Assembly (NCBI RefSeq): GCF_003665065.1
Contig: NZ_RCHR01000001.1
Span: forward strand, 372,001-436,000
Direction of reading: 5' to 3'
Length of the DNA: 64,000 nucleotides
DNA from: Oceanobacillus piezotolerans
Lineage (GTDB): Bacteria; Bacillota; Bacilli; Bacillales; Amphibacillaceae
The notes under the pieces were generated by a model. The model worked only from the letters and a program-made list of their open reading frames with translations, was not told the origin of the DNA and made no database searches. Position 1 is the stretch's first letter. Each line of letters begins with the position of its first letter. The position numbers and the translations under genes are program-made. Shown here in pieces: positions 1-9,409 of the stretch.

Positions 1-1
1 C

Positions 2-523
2 CGTGCAAATATTGACCGCTTAGTCGGTGGTGCTGGTGAAGAAACAATCATTGCTCGTGTCGGAGAAGGGGTTGTCAGTACGATTGGTGGGTCCGATACC
101 CATGCAAAGGTCCTAGAGAATCCAGATATGATTTCCCATACCGTATTATCTAAAGGCTTAGACGCAGGAACTGCATTCGAAATCCTGTCGATTGATATTG
201 CTGATGTAGATATTGGCAAGAATATTGGTGCTATTTTACAAACAGACCAAGCAGAAGCGGATAAAAATATTGCTCAAGCTAAAGCAGAAGAACGCCGGGC
301 AATGGCCGTTGCACAAGAGCAAGAGATGGTTGCGCGTACTCAAGAAATGCGTGCAAAAGTTGTGGAAGCAGAAGCAGACGTACCACTAGCCCTTGCAGAG
401 GCATTGCGTTCTGGGAAAATGGGTGTAATGGATTACTTAAATTATGAAAATATAAATGCTGATACAGATATGCGTGATACAATTGGTAAGTTAACTAAAG
501 ACAATGATGATCATGATAAATAA
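2..523 (+). CDS. floA: Flotillin-like protein FloA, C-terminal part
   Basis: This is the 3' part of a flotillin gene; the start lies before the window and the frame is open from the first full codon. FloA is a membrane-anchored scaffold that forms foci in the bacterial membrane and affects fluidity and signalling. The 173 visible residues hold the end of the core domain and then a long charged helix rich in Ala, Glu and Gln, as in flotillin oligomerisation regions. It lies 29 bp upstream of the next gene. In B. subtilis yqfA (floA) is followed by yqfB, yqfC, yqfD and phoH, the same order as here. The family call is firm. Confidence 0.93.
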   Translation, partial: RANIDRLVGGAGEETIIARVGEGVVSTIGGSDTHAKVLENPDMISHTVLSKGLDAGTAFEILSIDIADVDIGKNIGAILQTDQAEADKNIAQAKAEERRAMAVAQEQEMVARTQEMRAKVVEAEADVPLALAEALRSGKMGVMDYLNYENINADTDMRDTIGKLTKDNDDHDK

Positions 524-552
524 TCGTTGTATTTACAGAAGGAGGGATTAGG

Positions 553-1068
553 GTGGAAGGATTATTAGATTTAATCTTTGAAAACTTTTTTGTTATATTA
601 ATTCTTCTATCAGGTCTATTAGGGTTGTTCGGCAAAAATGAGAAGGATAAAAAAACAGATAAGCCTCATCCAAAAAGGCCTTCTCCTTCAAACACAACAA
701 TGGAACAAAAAAGTCAGAGAAAAGTTCAAGAGCCCAGTTCCCCGATACCGACTACGATCTCTATAGAGGATCAGAAGAAAGAACAGATGGAACGTTTGGC
801 GAGTCAGTTAAAAACGGATGTAAAAGCTTCTATGGAAGCAATAAATGGCCGTGAAATTTCCAATCATAGTTTTGATGCCTTTAAGGGGAAGGAACTACAA
901 AGAAAGGCTGAACAATTATCAGAGGAACAAAAGAAATTAAAGAGAGAGATTGGAAATAACCTAACAAAAAAGGGCCTGGTTCAAGGAATAATCATGTCAG
1001 AGGTGCTTGGGCCTCCGCGTGCCAGAAAACCATTTCGAACTGTTAGTGATGAACGGAAATTCAAATGA
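553..1068 (+). CDS. YqfB-position membrane-anchored protein of unknown function
   Basis: This 171-residue protein starts at GTG 553, 8 bp after a strong AAGGAGGG ribosome binding site. One hydrophobic segment (about residues 5-25) is followed by a Lys/Ser/Pro-rich hydrophilic linker and a charged, probably helical region (about 70-145). The topology suggests a single membrane anchor with a cytoplasmic tail. It sits directly after floA, where B. subtilis has yqfB, and a terminator hairpin follows, so it probably shares the floA transcript. I recognise no catalytic motif and assign no function; a link to FloA is suggested only by position. Confidence 0.7.
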   Translation: MEGLLDLIFENFFVILILLSGLLGLFGKNEKDKKTDKPHPKRPSPSNTTMEQKSQRKVQEPSSPIPTTISIEDQKKEQMERLASQLKTDVKASMEAINGREISNHSFDAFKGKELQRKAEQLSEEQKKLKREIGNNLTKKGLVQGIIMSEVLGPPRARKPFRTVSDERKFK

Positions 1069-1074
1069 AGAAAA

Positions 1075-1107
1075 ACCATCAACCTATTTAGGTTGGTGGC
1101 TTTTTTT
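1075..1107 (+). terminator. Intrinsic terminator after the floA-yqfB group
   Basis: A 9-bp stem (CCATCAACC with GGTTGGTGG) around a 6-nt loop is followed by a run of seven T. It separates floA/yqfB from the sporulation genes yqfC-yqfD. Confidence 0.85.
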
Positions 1108-1216
1108 ATACCAGGAAACAGATGCTTATGTTATTCTCCAATATTTTACTTTCCTTCTCAAATGTTCTTAAACGTTATTTACTCTCATATGATGTATGTG
1201 AGAGGGGGATGCATAC

Positions 1217-1498
1217 ATGAAAAAATGGCAACAGCGCGTTCGATCCTTATTAATTAATTCTTTTGCACTTCCTTCTGATGTCATTCTTGAATTGCCTCGA
1301 ATCACAGTTATTGGCCAAATTCATGTTTATATTGAAAATCATAAAGGATTAGAAATTTATTCAGATACAGAGCTTAAGTTAAAAGTGAATAAGGGGTATG
1401 TGCAAATAACCGGTAATGCTTTTGTATTGAGAATGATGCTTCCAGAGGAAATATTACTCGAGGGTACGATTACTGATATTAAATTTATACCAAGCTAA
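1217..1498 (+). CDS. yqfC: Sporulation protein YqfC
   Basis: This 93-residue protein matches the YqfC family, small proteins without obvious catalytic motifs made in the mother cell during sporulation. ATG 1217 lies 9 bp after a GAGAGGGGG-type ribosome binding site. The family call rests on sequence character and on its place directly before yqfD and phoH, as in B. subtilis. In B. subtilis yqfC-yqfD are reported as sigma-E dependent. A loosely fitting sequence lies at about 1165-1195, but I do not trust it enough to list it as a promoter. yqfD follows after 19 bp, so the two are likely cotranscribed. Confidence 0.85.
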   Translation: MKKWQQRVRSLLINSFALPSDVILELPRITVIGQIHVYIENHKGLEIYSDTELKLKVNKGYVQITGNAFVLRMMLPEEILLEGTITDIKFIPS

Positions 1499-1517
1499 AC
1501 ATGTCTAGGAGGGAGCA

Positions 1518-2744
1518 ATGAAACAAGTTCAGGGCACATTTATAACTGGCTATGTAACTATTTTAATTCGTGGACATTATCCAGAGCTTTTCTTTCAGAA
1601 ATGTACAAACCATGGTATTACTGTATGGAATATTAAAAAAATAAATAATGAAGCCTGTGAAGGAAATATGAAACTTTCTGATGTCAAAGAGGTTAGAAAG
1701 TTAATTAGGAAAACTCATTATAAGCTTTCATTTATCCAGAAGAAGGGATATCCCTTTCATTATAAGCGGTTTATTAGAAAGAAACCGCTCCTTTTTGGAT
1801 TGATTATAAGTTTATTTTTTATATTTTTCCTTTCCAATATAATATGGGATATTCGAATATCTGGGGTACCAAAAGATATAGAAGAGAAGATAGAAAAGCA
1901 ACTAGAGCAGTATGGGATTCATAAAGGCGCCTGGATATTTTCTATTGATTCGCCAAATTCTATTCAGCAAGAGCTAATTAAGGATGTCCCGGAATTATTA
2001 TGGGTAGGTGTCAGTCAAAAAGGGACAACCTTTATGTTAGAAGGAGTAGAGAAGTTAGTAGTAAAAGAGGAGAAGCCATTGGAACCAAGGAATTTAATTG
2101 CTTCTAAAAAAGGTGTTATTTCAAACATTTATGTTGCTAAGGGATTGCCGATGGTGAGTGTAAATGATTATGTAGAGCCAGGTGATATGCTAGTCTCTGG
2201 TAAAATTGGAGAAAATGAGATTGAGCAGGAAGAGAAAGATGATGAGGGGAAAGAAATGAATTATGACTATGTTGCAGCAGAAGGTGATATTACTGCTAAG
2301 ACGTGGTATGAGGTGAATGTAACAGTGCCTTTTCATTATAATTATGAAGAGTTAACTGGTCGTAAAGAGAAAAAGTATCACCTGAAATTTGGTGATTTTC
2401 AATTGCCAATCTGGGGATTTCAAGCTCCAGAATTTGAAAATATTCATTATGATCCCTACGAAAAGCCAATTCATTTTTTTAAGTGGAAATTGCCTGTGGG
2501 CTTTGTAGAATCCACCCTAAGTGAAAAACAAGTATTCCAAGGAAAACGAACAAAAGAAGAGGCTATTCAAGTTGGAGTGGAACAAGCGAAGTCAGAATTA
2601 CTGCTTGGTTTGGGCCCAGAAGCCAAAATATTAACAGAAAAAGTTTTGCACGAAAGTATAGAAGATGGTAAAGTAAATTTAAGCATATATATTACAGTTG
2701 AGGAAGAAATTGCTACAGCTCAACCTATAAATCAAGGAGATTGA
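1518..2744 (+). CDS. yqfD: Sporulation protein YqfD
   Basis: This is a 408-residue protein of the YqfD family, a sporulation membrane protein. ATG 1518 follows an AGGAGGG site. One clear transmembrane segment lies at about residues 93-113 (FGLIISLFFIFFLSNIIW). The N-terminal part is likely cytoplasmic and the remaining ~290 residues, rich in beta strands, outside. Length and single-membrane-segment layout are as usual for the family. Its stop codon overlaps the ribosome binding region of phoH, so the genes are probably translated from one message. The biochemical role is unknown. Confidence 0.88.
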   Translation: MKQVQGTFITGYVTILIRGHYPELFFQKCTNHGITVWNIKKINNEACEGNMKLSDVKEVRKLIRKTHYKLSFIQKKGYPFHYKRFIRKKPLLFGLIISLFFIFFLSNIIWDIRISGVPKDIEEKIEKQLEQYGIHKGAWIFSIDSPNSIQQELIKDVPELLWVGVSQKGTTFMLEGVEKLVVKEEKPLEPRNLIASKKGVISNIYVAKGLPMVSVNDYVEPGDMLVSGKIGENEIEQEEKDDEGKEMNYDYVAAEGDITAKTWYEVNVTVPFHYNYEELTGRKEKKYHLKFGDFQLPIWGFQAPEFENIHYDPYEKPIHFFKWKLPVGFVESTLSEKQVFQGKRTKEEAIQVGVEQAKSELLLGLGPEAKILTEKVLHESIEDGKVNLSIYITVEEEIATAQPINQGD

Positions 2745-2746
2745 AT

Positions 2747-3706
2747 ATGTCGGAAAACCTTACAGAGATTGATTTACAATTATCAACACCCAATGATGCT
2801 TTGGCGTTATTCGGGGCAAACGACAAACACCTTAAATTAATTGAAAAACAACTCCAAGTTTCCATAGTAACAAGAGGGGAGCTGGTAAGAGTCTCTGGTG
2901 ATAAAGAGGCTATCACTCTTGTGCAAGAGATATTAATTACATTGCTAAATGTAATTAATAAAGGTATAACGGTATCCGAACGAGATATTGTATATGCTGT
3001 TGATTTGGCTAAAAATGGAAAGATTAATCAGCTAGAGACATTATTTGAAGATGAAATTACGAAAACTGTTAAGGGGAAATCGATTCGAGTAAAAACACTT
3101 GGCCAGAAAAAATATATTGCTGCTATTAATAATAGTGATCTAGTATTTGGAATAGGGCCTGCCGGTACTGGGAAAACATATCTTGCAGTAGTTATGGCTG
3201 TTAAAGCATTAAAAAGCGGACATGTAAAACGAATTATACTCACAAGGCCTGCCGTAGAAGCTGGCGAAAGCCTTGGATTCTTACCAGGAGATTTGAAAGA
3301 AAAGGTAGACCCTTATCTGCGCCCATTATACGATGCCCTGCATGATGTTTTAGGTGCGGAACATACACTTCGTTTAATAGAAAGAGAAACGATTGAAATA
3401 GCTCCATTAGCATACATGCGTGGGCGTACGTTAGACGATGCATTCGTCATATTGGATGAAGCACAAAACACAACAACCGCTCAAATGAAAATGTTTCTTA
3501 CCAGGCTTGGTTTTGGATCAAAAATGGTAATTACAGGAGATATTACGCAAATTGACTTACCTAAAGGGGTTACCTCTGGTTTACAGGTGGCAGAGAATTT
3601 ATTATCTCAGGTTAAGGGTATATCCATTATTCATTTAAACCAAACAGATGTAGTTCGCCATCCACTCGTACAAAAGATTATCGAAGCTTATGAAAAAGAG
3701 GTATAG
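2747..3706 (+). CDS. phoH: PhoH-like P-loop ATPase
   Basis: PhoH family proteins are cytoplasmic ATPases related to the N-terminal half of helicases and linked to RNA metabolism. The Walker A motif GPAGTGKT lies at about residues 137-144 and the Walker B motif VILDEAQN at about 233-240. Total length of 319 residues fits the family. A TTG at 2741 is in frame, but the AAGGAGA site (2734-2740) touches it. ATG 2747 has a 7-nt spacing and is the better start. The gene follows yqfD with essentially no gap. In B. subtilis the same order precedes pgpH, ybeY and dgkA. Confidence 0.95.
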   Translation: MSENLTEIDLQLSTPNDALALFGANDKHLKLIEKQLQVSIVTRGELVRVSGDKEAITLVQEILITLLNVINKGITVSERDIVYAVDLAKNGKINQLETLFEDEITKTVKGKSIRVKTLGQKKYIAAINNSDLVFGIGPAGTGKTYLAVVMAVKALKSGHVKRIILTRPAVEAGESLGFLPGDLKEKVDPYLRPLYDALHDVLGAEHTLRLIERETIEIAPLAYMRGRTLDDAFVILDEAQNTTTAQMKMFLTRLGFGSKMVITGDITQIDLPKGVTSGLQVAENLLSQVKGISIIHLNQTDVVRHPLVQKIIEAYEKEV

Positions 3707-3715
3707 ATTCCCTAT

Positions 3716-3746
3716 GATAAGACCCAATTATAAAGGGGTCTTATTT
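3716..3746 (+). terminator. Weak terminator hairpin after phoH
   Basis: A 9-bp stem (ATAAGACCC with GGGTCTTAT) with a 10-nt loop ends in a short T-rich tail. It is likely a partial terminator between phoH and pgpH. Confidence 0.55.
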
Positions 3747-3866
3747 GTACGTTAGAAGCAAATTTAAGTGGATAATGTAGAGGAATACGAACCCATCAAG
3801 AAAGAAGGAGCGAGTGTAATTCGTTCTATTGTATTTATTACCTCCGTGATAAGGTAGGGGAGAAAG

Positions 3867-6005
3867 TTGAGCAAAAGGTACAATAACTTAAAGTCATATT
3901 TTGGAAAGATGAAGAATGGTATTCTGATTTATCTGACAGTTATCGTGCTAGGGGTTAGTTTCTTTGTCATGACACTTAATAATGTCTTCACTGAAACATA
4001 TGATATAGAGCGATTTAGTTTAGCGTCAGAAACCATACGTTCCCCGATTACAATAGAAAATGAGCAAGAAACCGAAAGAAAAACCAGAGAAACGGTCCAA
4101 GGGGTTGCAGATCGATATAAGATTTCGGATGAAGTAAGTCAGGAGCAATTGAGTTATATACGAGAAATTTTTGACGCAATTTCGATTCTCGAAAAGAAAA
4201 GCAATGAACAGGAAAAAGAGAATAGTAATGTAGTTGTACCAATTACAAACCAAATGAAAATCGAACAATTAAAACAAATCCTATCGGAAAATATTACATC
4301 AAATATAAGTGATTCAACCTTCCTCGCTTTAATAAATGTGCATCCGGAAGATCGTACGACAGGGAGCGAGATTTTTTTAAATGCAGTGGAAGAAACACTA
4401 GGAAATGGAGTTAGGACAGAGAATATCCAGACAGCGATTTCAAATGTAAATGAAGCAATCAAATATAATACAACAATAAATGAATCATTAAAAGAACCTT
4501 TAATGGATCTTACTAAGTTTGCAATTGTGGAAAATTCCTTTTTTGATGTTGAGAAAACTAGCGAAGCAAGAAAAGAAGCTGCAAGCAGTGTAGAACCAGT
4601 GATGATTCGCGCAGGAGAAGTGATCGTGCGGGAAGGACAAACGATCACGAATGAAATTTATGAGAAATTAAATTTAGTCGGTCTGTTGGATAAAGAGAGG
4701 AACGTTTTCCCAATTGTTGGACTAGTTCTCTTGATTGTTGTACTATGTGGAATGATTGTGTATGAAATGAAATTGTTAGATAAGCAACGTGATTTAGATA
4801 AAAGCAAGATTATTTCCATCATCAGTATTCCTTTTATTAATATTTCCTTAATGAAAATTGTTAGTCTATTTATGACAGAAGAAAACCATTTATTTCTTAT
4901 TGTTCCAGCTGCAACGAGTGCATTATTGACAAAATTACTAATTAATGACCGAGTTGCATTCGTATTATCAGCAATTAACGCTATTTTTGGCAGTATTATT
5001 TTTAATGGAGAAATAGCGGGTAGCTTAAACACGGAAGCAGGTATATATTTCTTTATTTCACAACTTGCTGCTATATATCTGTTAGTGAATGTAAAGGATC
5101 GAACTGCTATCTTAAAGACAGGATTTGGAATTACGGTAGTAAATCTCTTAATCGTACTAATATTCATATTTCTATCCTTTGAAAAATATTCACTATTAGA
5201 TTTAGTTCTGCATTCAAGTCTCGCTATAGCGTCGGCACTTCTTTCAGCTGTCTTAACAATTGGACTGCTGCCTTTCTTTGAAACTGGGCTAGGTATATTA
5301 TCAGATATAAAATTGTTACAATTATCAAATCCAACTCAACCTTTGCTAAAGAAGATTCTGACAGAAGCTCCCGGTACTTATCATCACTCGGTAATGGTTG
5401 CAAATCTTAGTGAAACAGCTTGTGAAGCAATTGGAGCAAATGGGCTGCTAGCTAGAGTTGGAGCATATTACCATGATATTGGAAAAACAATCAAGCCTCA
5501 ATACTTTATTGAAAATCAATTGTCTATCCGTAATCCACATGATTTTATAGAGCCTAAGGAAAGTGCAGACGTTATTATCCGTCATCCTTATGATGGGGCT
5601 GAGCTGTTAAGAAAGCATAAGATACCAAAAGAGATTATTGATATAACTATGCAGCATCATGGGACAAGTTTACTAAAGTTTTTTTACTACAAAGAAAAGG
5701 AAAGTAATCCAGATGCAGAAGAGTCTAGATTTAGATATCCTGGGCCCAAGCCTCAGACAAAGGAAGCTGCCATTGTATGTATTTGTGATTCAGTAGAGGC
5801 GGCAGTAAGGGCATTAAAAGACCCCACTGAGGAAAAGATAGAAGAAATAGTAGCAGCAATTATTAAGGACAAGACAACAGATGGACAATTAGATGATAGT
5901 CCAATCACATTAAGGGAATTAAATCAGATACAAAGAACAATCTGTGAAACCCTAAAAGGTATTTTTCATTCCAGAATTCAATATCCTACAAAGGAGGCTA
6001 ATTAA
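3867..6005 (+). CDS. pgpH: Cyclic di-AMP phosphodiesterase PgpH (7TM-HD)
   Basis: This 712-residue 7TMR-HD protein degrades cyclic di-AMP to pApA. An N-terminal membrane segment (about 18-38) is followed by an extracytoplasmic domain (about 50-270), a cluster of membrane segments (about 275-475) and a cytoplasmic HD domain (about 500-690). The HD metal-binding residues are visible in TYHHSVMVANL (near 504) and YYHDIGK (near 533), with a further HHG near 595. Start is TTG 3867 after a GGTAGGGGAG site. It is followed without a gap by ybeY. In B. subtilis this is yqfF at the same place. Confidence 0.95.
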   Translation: MSKRYNNLKSYFGKMKNGILIYLTVIVLGVSFFVMTLNNVFTETYDIERFSLASETIRSPITIENEQETERKTRETVQGVADRYKISDEVSQEQLSYIREIFDAISILEKKSNEQEKENSNVVVPITNQMKIEQLKQILSENITSNISDSTFLALINVHPEDRTTGSEIFLNAVEETLGNGVRTENIQTAISNVNEAIKYNTTINESLKEPLMDLTKFAIVENSFFDVEKTSEARKEAASSVEPVMIRAGEVIVREGQTITNEIYEKLNLVGLLDKERNVFPIVGLVLLIVVLCGMIVYEMKLLDKQRDLDKSKIISIISIPFINISLMKIVSLFMTEENHLFLIVPAATSALLTKLLINDRVAFVLSAINAIFGSIIFNGEIAGSLNTEAGIYFFISQLAAIYLLVNVKDRTAILKTGFGITVVNLLIVLIFIFLSFEKYSLLDLVLHSSLAIASALLSAVLTIGLLPFFETGLGILSDIKLLQLSNPTQPLLKKILTEAPGTYHHSVMVANLSETACEAIGANGLLARVGAYYHDIGKTIKPQYFIENQLSIRNPHDFIEPKESADVIIRHPYDGAELLRKHKIPKEIIDITMQHHGTSLLKFFYYKEKESNPDAEESRFRYPGPKPQTKEAAIVCICDSVEAAVRALKDPTEEKIEEIVAAIIKDKTTDGQLDDSPITLRELNQIQRTICETLKGIFHSRIQYPTKEAN

Positions 6006-6470
6006 ATGAATATTGATTTTCATGATAGTACAAATAAAGTGGAAACGGATGATATTGATCTGTTAAATCGTCTATTGGAGTTTGCGGCAGAAAAGGAAAA
6101 TGTCCCGAGAGAAGCTGAAATCTCTGTAAACTTTGTTGATAATAAGGAAATTCAAGAATTAAACCGTAACTACAGACAGAAAGACGTACCAACTGATGTC
6201 ATTTCGTTTGCGATGCAAGAGAAAGTAGAAGGAGAAATGTCTATTATTGGAGAAGATATCCCATTAACACTAGGAGATATTGTTATTTCACTTGATAAGG
6301 CAAAAGAACAGGCGGATGAATTTGGTCACTCACTACAGAGAGAGTTGGGCTTTCTGGCTGTTCATGGCTTACTTCATTTACTTGGGTATGACCATATGAA
6401 TAAAGAAGATGAGACCAAGATGTTCGGCAGGCAAGAACAGATTCTAGGTGAATTTGGACTTGAGCGTTAA
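6006..6470 (+). CDS. ybeY: Endoribonuclease YbeY (rRNA maturation factor)
   Basis: YbeY is a zinc-dependent endoribonuclease needed for 16S rRNA 3'-end maturation and ribosome quality control. The 154-residue protein carries the family signature HGLLHLLGYDH at about residues 119-129, which holds the three metal-binding histidines, and a conserved region DVPTDVISFAM near 58. ATG 6006 immediately follows the pgpH stop, with AAGGAGG in the last pgpH codons as its ribosome binding site. The 3' end overlaps the presumed start of dgkA, so pgpH, ybeY and dgkA look translationally coupled. Confidence 0.96.
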   Translation: MNIDFHDSTNKVETDDIDLLNRLLEFAAEKENVPREAEISVNFVDNKEIQELNRNYRQKDVPTDVISFAMQEKVEGEMSIIGEDIPLTLGDIVISLDKAKEQADEFGHSLQRELGFLAVHGLLHLLGYDHMNKEDETKMFGRQEQILGEFGLER

Positions 6471-6825
6471 GAAACGTAACATAGGTTTCTCTTATGCTTG
6501 GAGTGGCATTAAACAGGCTTTCCAAGAGGAAAGGAATTTCCGTATACATCTTGTAAGTGCCATTCTTGTTATAATGACAGCCGGAATGCTGCGCTTCCAA
6601 GTTCTAGAGTGGGCTATTTTAATATTAGTAATTGGACAGGTACTAGTTGCTGAGTTAATTAACAGTGCGATAGAAAGAATGGTGGATTATTTTAAACCAG
6701 ATTATCACCCTGCAGCAGGATTCATTAAAGATGTAGCCGCAGGTGCCGTATTGGTTGCTGCAATAATAGCAATCATGGTAGGTTCATTTTTGTTTTTACC
6801 AAAGTTATATGATACTTTTATGTAA
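6448..6825 (+). CDS. dgkA: Diacylglycerol/undecaprenol kinase family protein
   Basis: This is a small integral-membrane lipid kinase (up to 125 residues). In Firmicutes this family phosphorylates undecaprenol to regenerate the cell-wall lipid carrier. Three membrane segments and the family motif in ELINSAIERMVDYF, with the conserved Glu and Asn, are visible; DVAAGAVLVAA follows in the third helix. The start is uncertain: GTG 6448, TTG 6454 or TTG 6460 all overlap the ybeY end. TTG 6460 has the best spacing from AGGTGA. In B. subtilis cdd follows dgkA; here it is absent and a terminator follows. Confidence 0.9.
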   Translation: MNLDLSVKKRNIGFSYAWSGIKQAFQEERNFRIHLVSAILVIMTAGMLRFQVLEWAILILVIGQVLVAELINSAIERMVDYFKPDYHPAAGFIKDVAAGAVLVAAIIAIMVGSFLFLPKLYDTFM

Positions 6826-6856
6826 CAAGCCCAGGATCCAAGGGCTTGTTTTAATT
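6824..6856 (+). terminator. Intrinsic terminator after dgkA
   Basis: A stem AACAAGCCC with GGGCTTGTT encloses an 8-nt loop and is followed by a T-rich tail. It ends the phoH-pgpH-ybeY-dgkA group before era. Confidence 0.8.
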
Positions 6857-6995
6857 TTCTTGTTTGAGGAATAAAATAAGAAGTGACTTAACAGATAATA
6901 TAGAGAGATTTTTTTAGAGCTTTTGTCGAAAAGATGAAAACGAGTACCATAATGTAGTATTATAAATATGAATGACACGCTTCGGAGGATTAGAC

Positions 6996-7898
6996 ATGGA
7001 AAATAATTATAAATCAGGATTTATAGCAATAATTGGCAGACCAAATGTAGGGAAATCTACTTTTTTAAATAGGGTTATCGGACAGAAAATAGCGATAATG
7101 AGTGACAAACCACAAACAACCAGAAATAAAATACAAGGTGTATTAACATTAGATGATGCACAGATGGTATTTATTGATACTCCAGGAATCCATAAACCAA
7201 AACATCGTTTAGGGGATTTTATGATGAAGATTGCGGAGAATACCCTGAACGAAGTGGATGCGATTCTATTCATGATTAATGCTAAAGAGGGGTATGGAAA
7301 AGGGGATCAGTTTATTCTGGACCGTTTAAGTAAAGTAAATAGTCCAGTTTTCTTGATTATTAACAAAATAGACTTGATACAACCTGAAAAATTGCTTGAG
7401 CTAATTGAACAATACAAAGATAAAGGGAATTTTGAAGAAATCATCCCAATATCTGCTCTCCAAGGAAATAATGTGACACATCTTCTTGAAGTGCTAAAAG
7501 GTCATTTGCCAGAGGGACCACAATATTATCCAAAGGACCAAATAACGGATCATCCGGAACGGTTTATCATAACTGAATTGATCAGGGAAAAAGTATTGCA
7601 ATTAACAAAAGAAGAAGTTCCGCACTCTATAGCTGTAGTGATGGAGAATTTAGAAAAAAGAGATTCAGATACTATTTTCATTCAGGCAACCATCATCACT
7701 GAGCGAAAAACACAAAAAGGTATATTGATCGGAAAACAAGGAAGTATGCTGAAAAACATTGGTAAGAATGCTAGGAAGGATATTGAATCACTTCTGGGTT
7801 CCAAAGTATATTTAGAACTATGGGTTAAGGTGAAAAAGGATTGGAGAAATAAGCAGAGTCAATTGCATGAGTTTGGTTTCCGTAATGATGAGTATTAA
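6996..7898 (+). CDS. era: GTPase Era
   Basis: Era is an essential GTPase that binds the 3' end of 16S rRNA and helps assemble the 30S subunit. From ATG 6996 the protein has 300 residues, the usual length. G1 is GRPNVGKS (about 14-21), G3 is DTPG (about 61-64) and G4 is NKID (about 123-126). A KH RNA-binding domain with [11 protein letters not shown] lies near residue 240. An upstream in-frame ATG at 6972 is rejected because the CGGAGG site at 6983-6988 fits ATG 6996. The gene lies between dgkA and recO as in B. subtilis, but without cdd. Confidence 0.97.
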   Translation: MENNYKSGFIAIIGRPNVGKSTFLNRVIGQKIAIMSDKPQTTRNKIQGVLTLDDAQMVFIDTPGIHKPKHRLGDFMMKIAENTLNEVDAILFMINAKEGYGKGDQFILDRLSKVNSPVFLIINKIDLIQPEKLLELIEQYKDKGNFEEIIPISALQGNNVTHLLEVLKGHLPEGPQYYPKDQITDHPERFIITELIREKVLQLTKEEVPHSIAVVMENLEKRDSDTIFIQATIITERKTQKGILIGKQGSMLKNIGKNARKDIESLLGSKVYLELWVKVKKDWRNKQSQLHEFGFRNDEY

Positions 7899-7995
7899 AT
7901 TAGCATACATGGTAATTTTTTTAACTAATTAATAGTTCCAGTGTGGTCATGCTAAATATAGAGTTACATTATAAAACTTAGAAAGGTGGGTTTTG

Positions 7996-8139
7996 ATGAT
8001 CGACCTTACATGGAAACTTTTTAGTCAAACAGGAAATATTGAAACCTATTTGTTATATAAAGAGTTGGAATTTGAAAGTAGACAAGGGGATTTGCAGGAA
8101 GATAATAATGAAGAAATACCTTTGGAAACAAAAATGTAA
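7996..8139 (+). CDS. yqzL: YqzL family small protein
   Basis: This 47-residue open reading frame begins at ATG 7996 after a GAAAGGTGGG site. It starts MIDLTWKLFSQTGNIETYLL, which is typical of the YqzL family found between era and recO in Bacillaceae. The first half is conserved in character and the tail is acidic. Function is unknown. Its place between era and recO supports the call. Confidence 0.88.
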   Translation: MIDLTWKLFSQTGNIETYLLYKELEFESRQGDLQEDNNEEIPLETKM

Positions 8140-8190
8140 CTTTAATTGGCACGGGCAGACTGGATACGATGGAAAAAAGGATGAAGCTTG

Positions 8191-8934
8191 GTGCTAGAGA
8201 AAATTGATGGGATCATTGTGAAAACAAAAGATTATAGTGAGACACATAAACTGGTTACTATTTTTAGTAAACGACTTGGGAAATTTACAGCATTGGCTAG
8301 AGGAGCAAAGAAACCTAGAAGTAGAATGGCTGCAGTTGCGCAGCCTTTTATCTACGCCCAGTTCTTTGTTTATGTAAACAAAGGTTTAAGTACAATCCAA
8401 CAGGGAGAGGTCATTGATTCCTTTCGCAGTATTCGTGAAGATATCATTAAGACGGCATATGCTGCCTATATTATGGAGCTTACAGACAAGATTTTAGAGG
8501 ACAAATCTCCTGATGCCTTTATTTTTGACCAATGTTTAAAAACGATGCAATGGATAGGGGATAAGGAAGATGCTGAGATTCCTATTATGATGTACGAAAT
8601 GAAGCTGTATAAGAAAGGCGGTTTTGCCCCATCTGTACGTGGGTGCAGTAATTGCAAGAATACAGAAGGGCCCTTTTGGTTTTCTTATAGGGAAGGTGGT
8701 TTGCTTTGCAGTAGATGTAACCATCTTGACCAAGAAGCTACTTTGCTGCCTGAAGCAATTCCTAAATTACTCTACATGTTCCTTGAAGTCGGATTGGAAA
8801 GGGTAGGAAATATTTCTGTAAAAGATGACAATCAGAGAATTTTGCGTCACCTTCTAGATTCTTATTATGATCAGTATGGCGGTTTCTATCTGAAGTCCAG
8901 AAAATTTTTAAAGCAATTGGATAAATTTAGATAA
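8191..8934 (+). CDS. recO: DNA repair protein RecO
   Basis: RecO helps load RecA onto single-stranded DNA coated with SSB in recombinational repair. The protein has 247 residues: an N-terminal OB fold (about 1-80) and a helical C-terminal domain with a zinc finger. Four cysteines of the finger are visible as CSNC and CSRC, about 18 residues apart, near 150-175. The likely start is GTG 8191, giving an N-terminus like other RecO proteins. TTG 8188 is the alternative. The gene follows yqzL and precedes the glyQS T-box leader, as in B. subtilis. Confidence 0.95.
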   Translation: MLEKIDGIIVKTKDYSETHKLVTIFSKRLGKFTALARGAKKPRSRMAAVAQPFIYAQFFVYVNKGLSTIQQGEVIDSFRSIREDIIKTAYAAYIMELTDKILEDKSPDAFIFDQCLKTMQWIGDKEDAEIPIMMYEMKLYKKGGFAPSVRGCSNCKNTEGPFWFSYREGGLLCSRCNHLDQEATLLPEAIPKLLYMFLEVGLERVGNISVKDDNQRILRHLLDSYYDQYGGFYLKSRKFLKQLDKFR

Positions 8935-9007
8935 AGAGGAAGGAGCCATCTGATTAGGACAACAAGGACTTGTCTACAGTTGGCTGAGCACTGATAACAT
9001 AATTTAA

Positions 9008-9036
9008 TTGACAGATTGAGATGGATAAAGTATTAT
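9008..9036 (+). promoter_or_regulatory. SigA promoter of the glyQS leader
   Basis: A perfect -35 box TTGACA (9008-9013) is separated by 17 bp from the -10 box TATTAT (9031-9036). It lies about 50 bp before the T-box stem I, so it probably drives the glyQS leader. Confidence 0.75.
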
Positions 9037-9084
9037 TTTTAAATAAAGAAAAACATATTTATATATAAAAATGATTACATATGA

Positions 9085-9290
9085 ATTGCAATGATAGAGA
9101 TGAGTACCTATTTACCCCATTTATAGCGAGTTCAGGTTGGTGAAAGCTGGATATTAGGGGAATAGGGAAGGGCACTCTTGAGCAATGCAAAGATAAAGCG
9201 GCTCGAAGTATGGAGCAAGTAGGGTGGAACCGCGGCAAAAAGCCGTCCCTATGTCTATTTTATTAATAGACATAGGGACGGCTTTTTGCC
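9085..9290 (+). promoter_or_regulatory. Glycine T-box riboswitch of glyQS
   Basis: This leader senses uncharged tRNA-Gly and controls transcription termination before glyQS. The T-box sequence AGGGTGGAACCGCG lies at 9221-9234. It is followed by a strong terminator: AAAAGCCGTCCCTATGTC pairs with GACATAGGGACGGCTTTT, ending in T residues (9237-9287). The T-box sequence can form the competing antiterminator. Upstream, a stem I region contains the AGAGATGAGTA-type motif near 9096. A GGC glycine codon at 9171-9173 is the likely specifier; its exact place in the loop is inferred. The downstream genes encode glycyl-tRNA synthetase, which agrees. Confidence 0.95.
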
Positions 9291-9409
9291 ATATTTAAGT
9301 ATAAATCTATTCAGCAATATAATAACAGGTATGAGAAAACTACCACATTTGCTAAAAGTTGAGCTAATGAGGGTAAATCTAATTAAATTAAATAATGGAG
9401 GTTTATCAC

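Noticed and set aside
1140..1216. Possible sigma-E promoter before yqfC
   Set aside because: The -10-like CATATGAT sequence is present, but the -35 element and spacing are too weak to claim.
9395..9409. Upstream ATG for glyQ
   Set aside because: It overlaps the GGAGG ribosome binding site; ATG 9410 has proper spacing and gives the usual GlyQ N-terminus.
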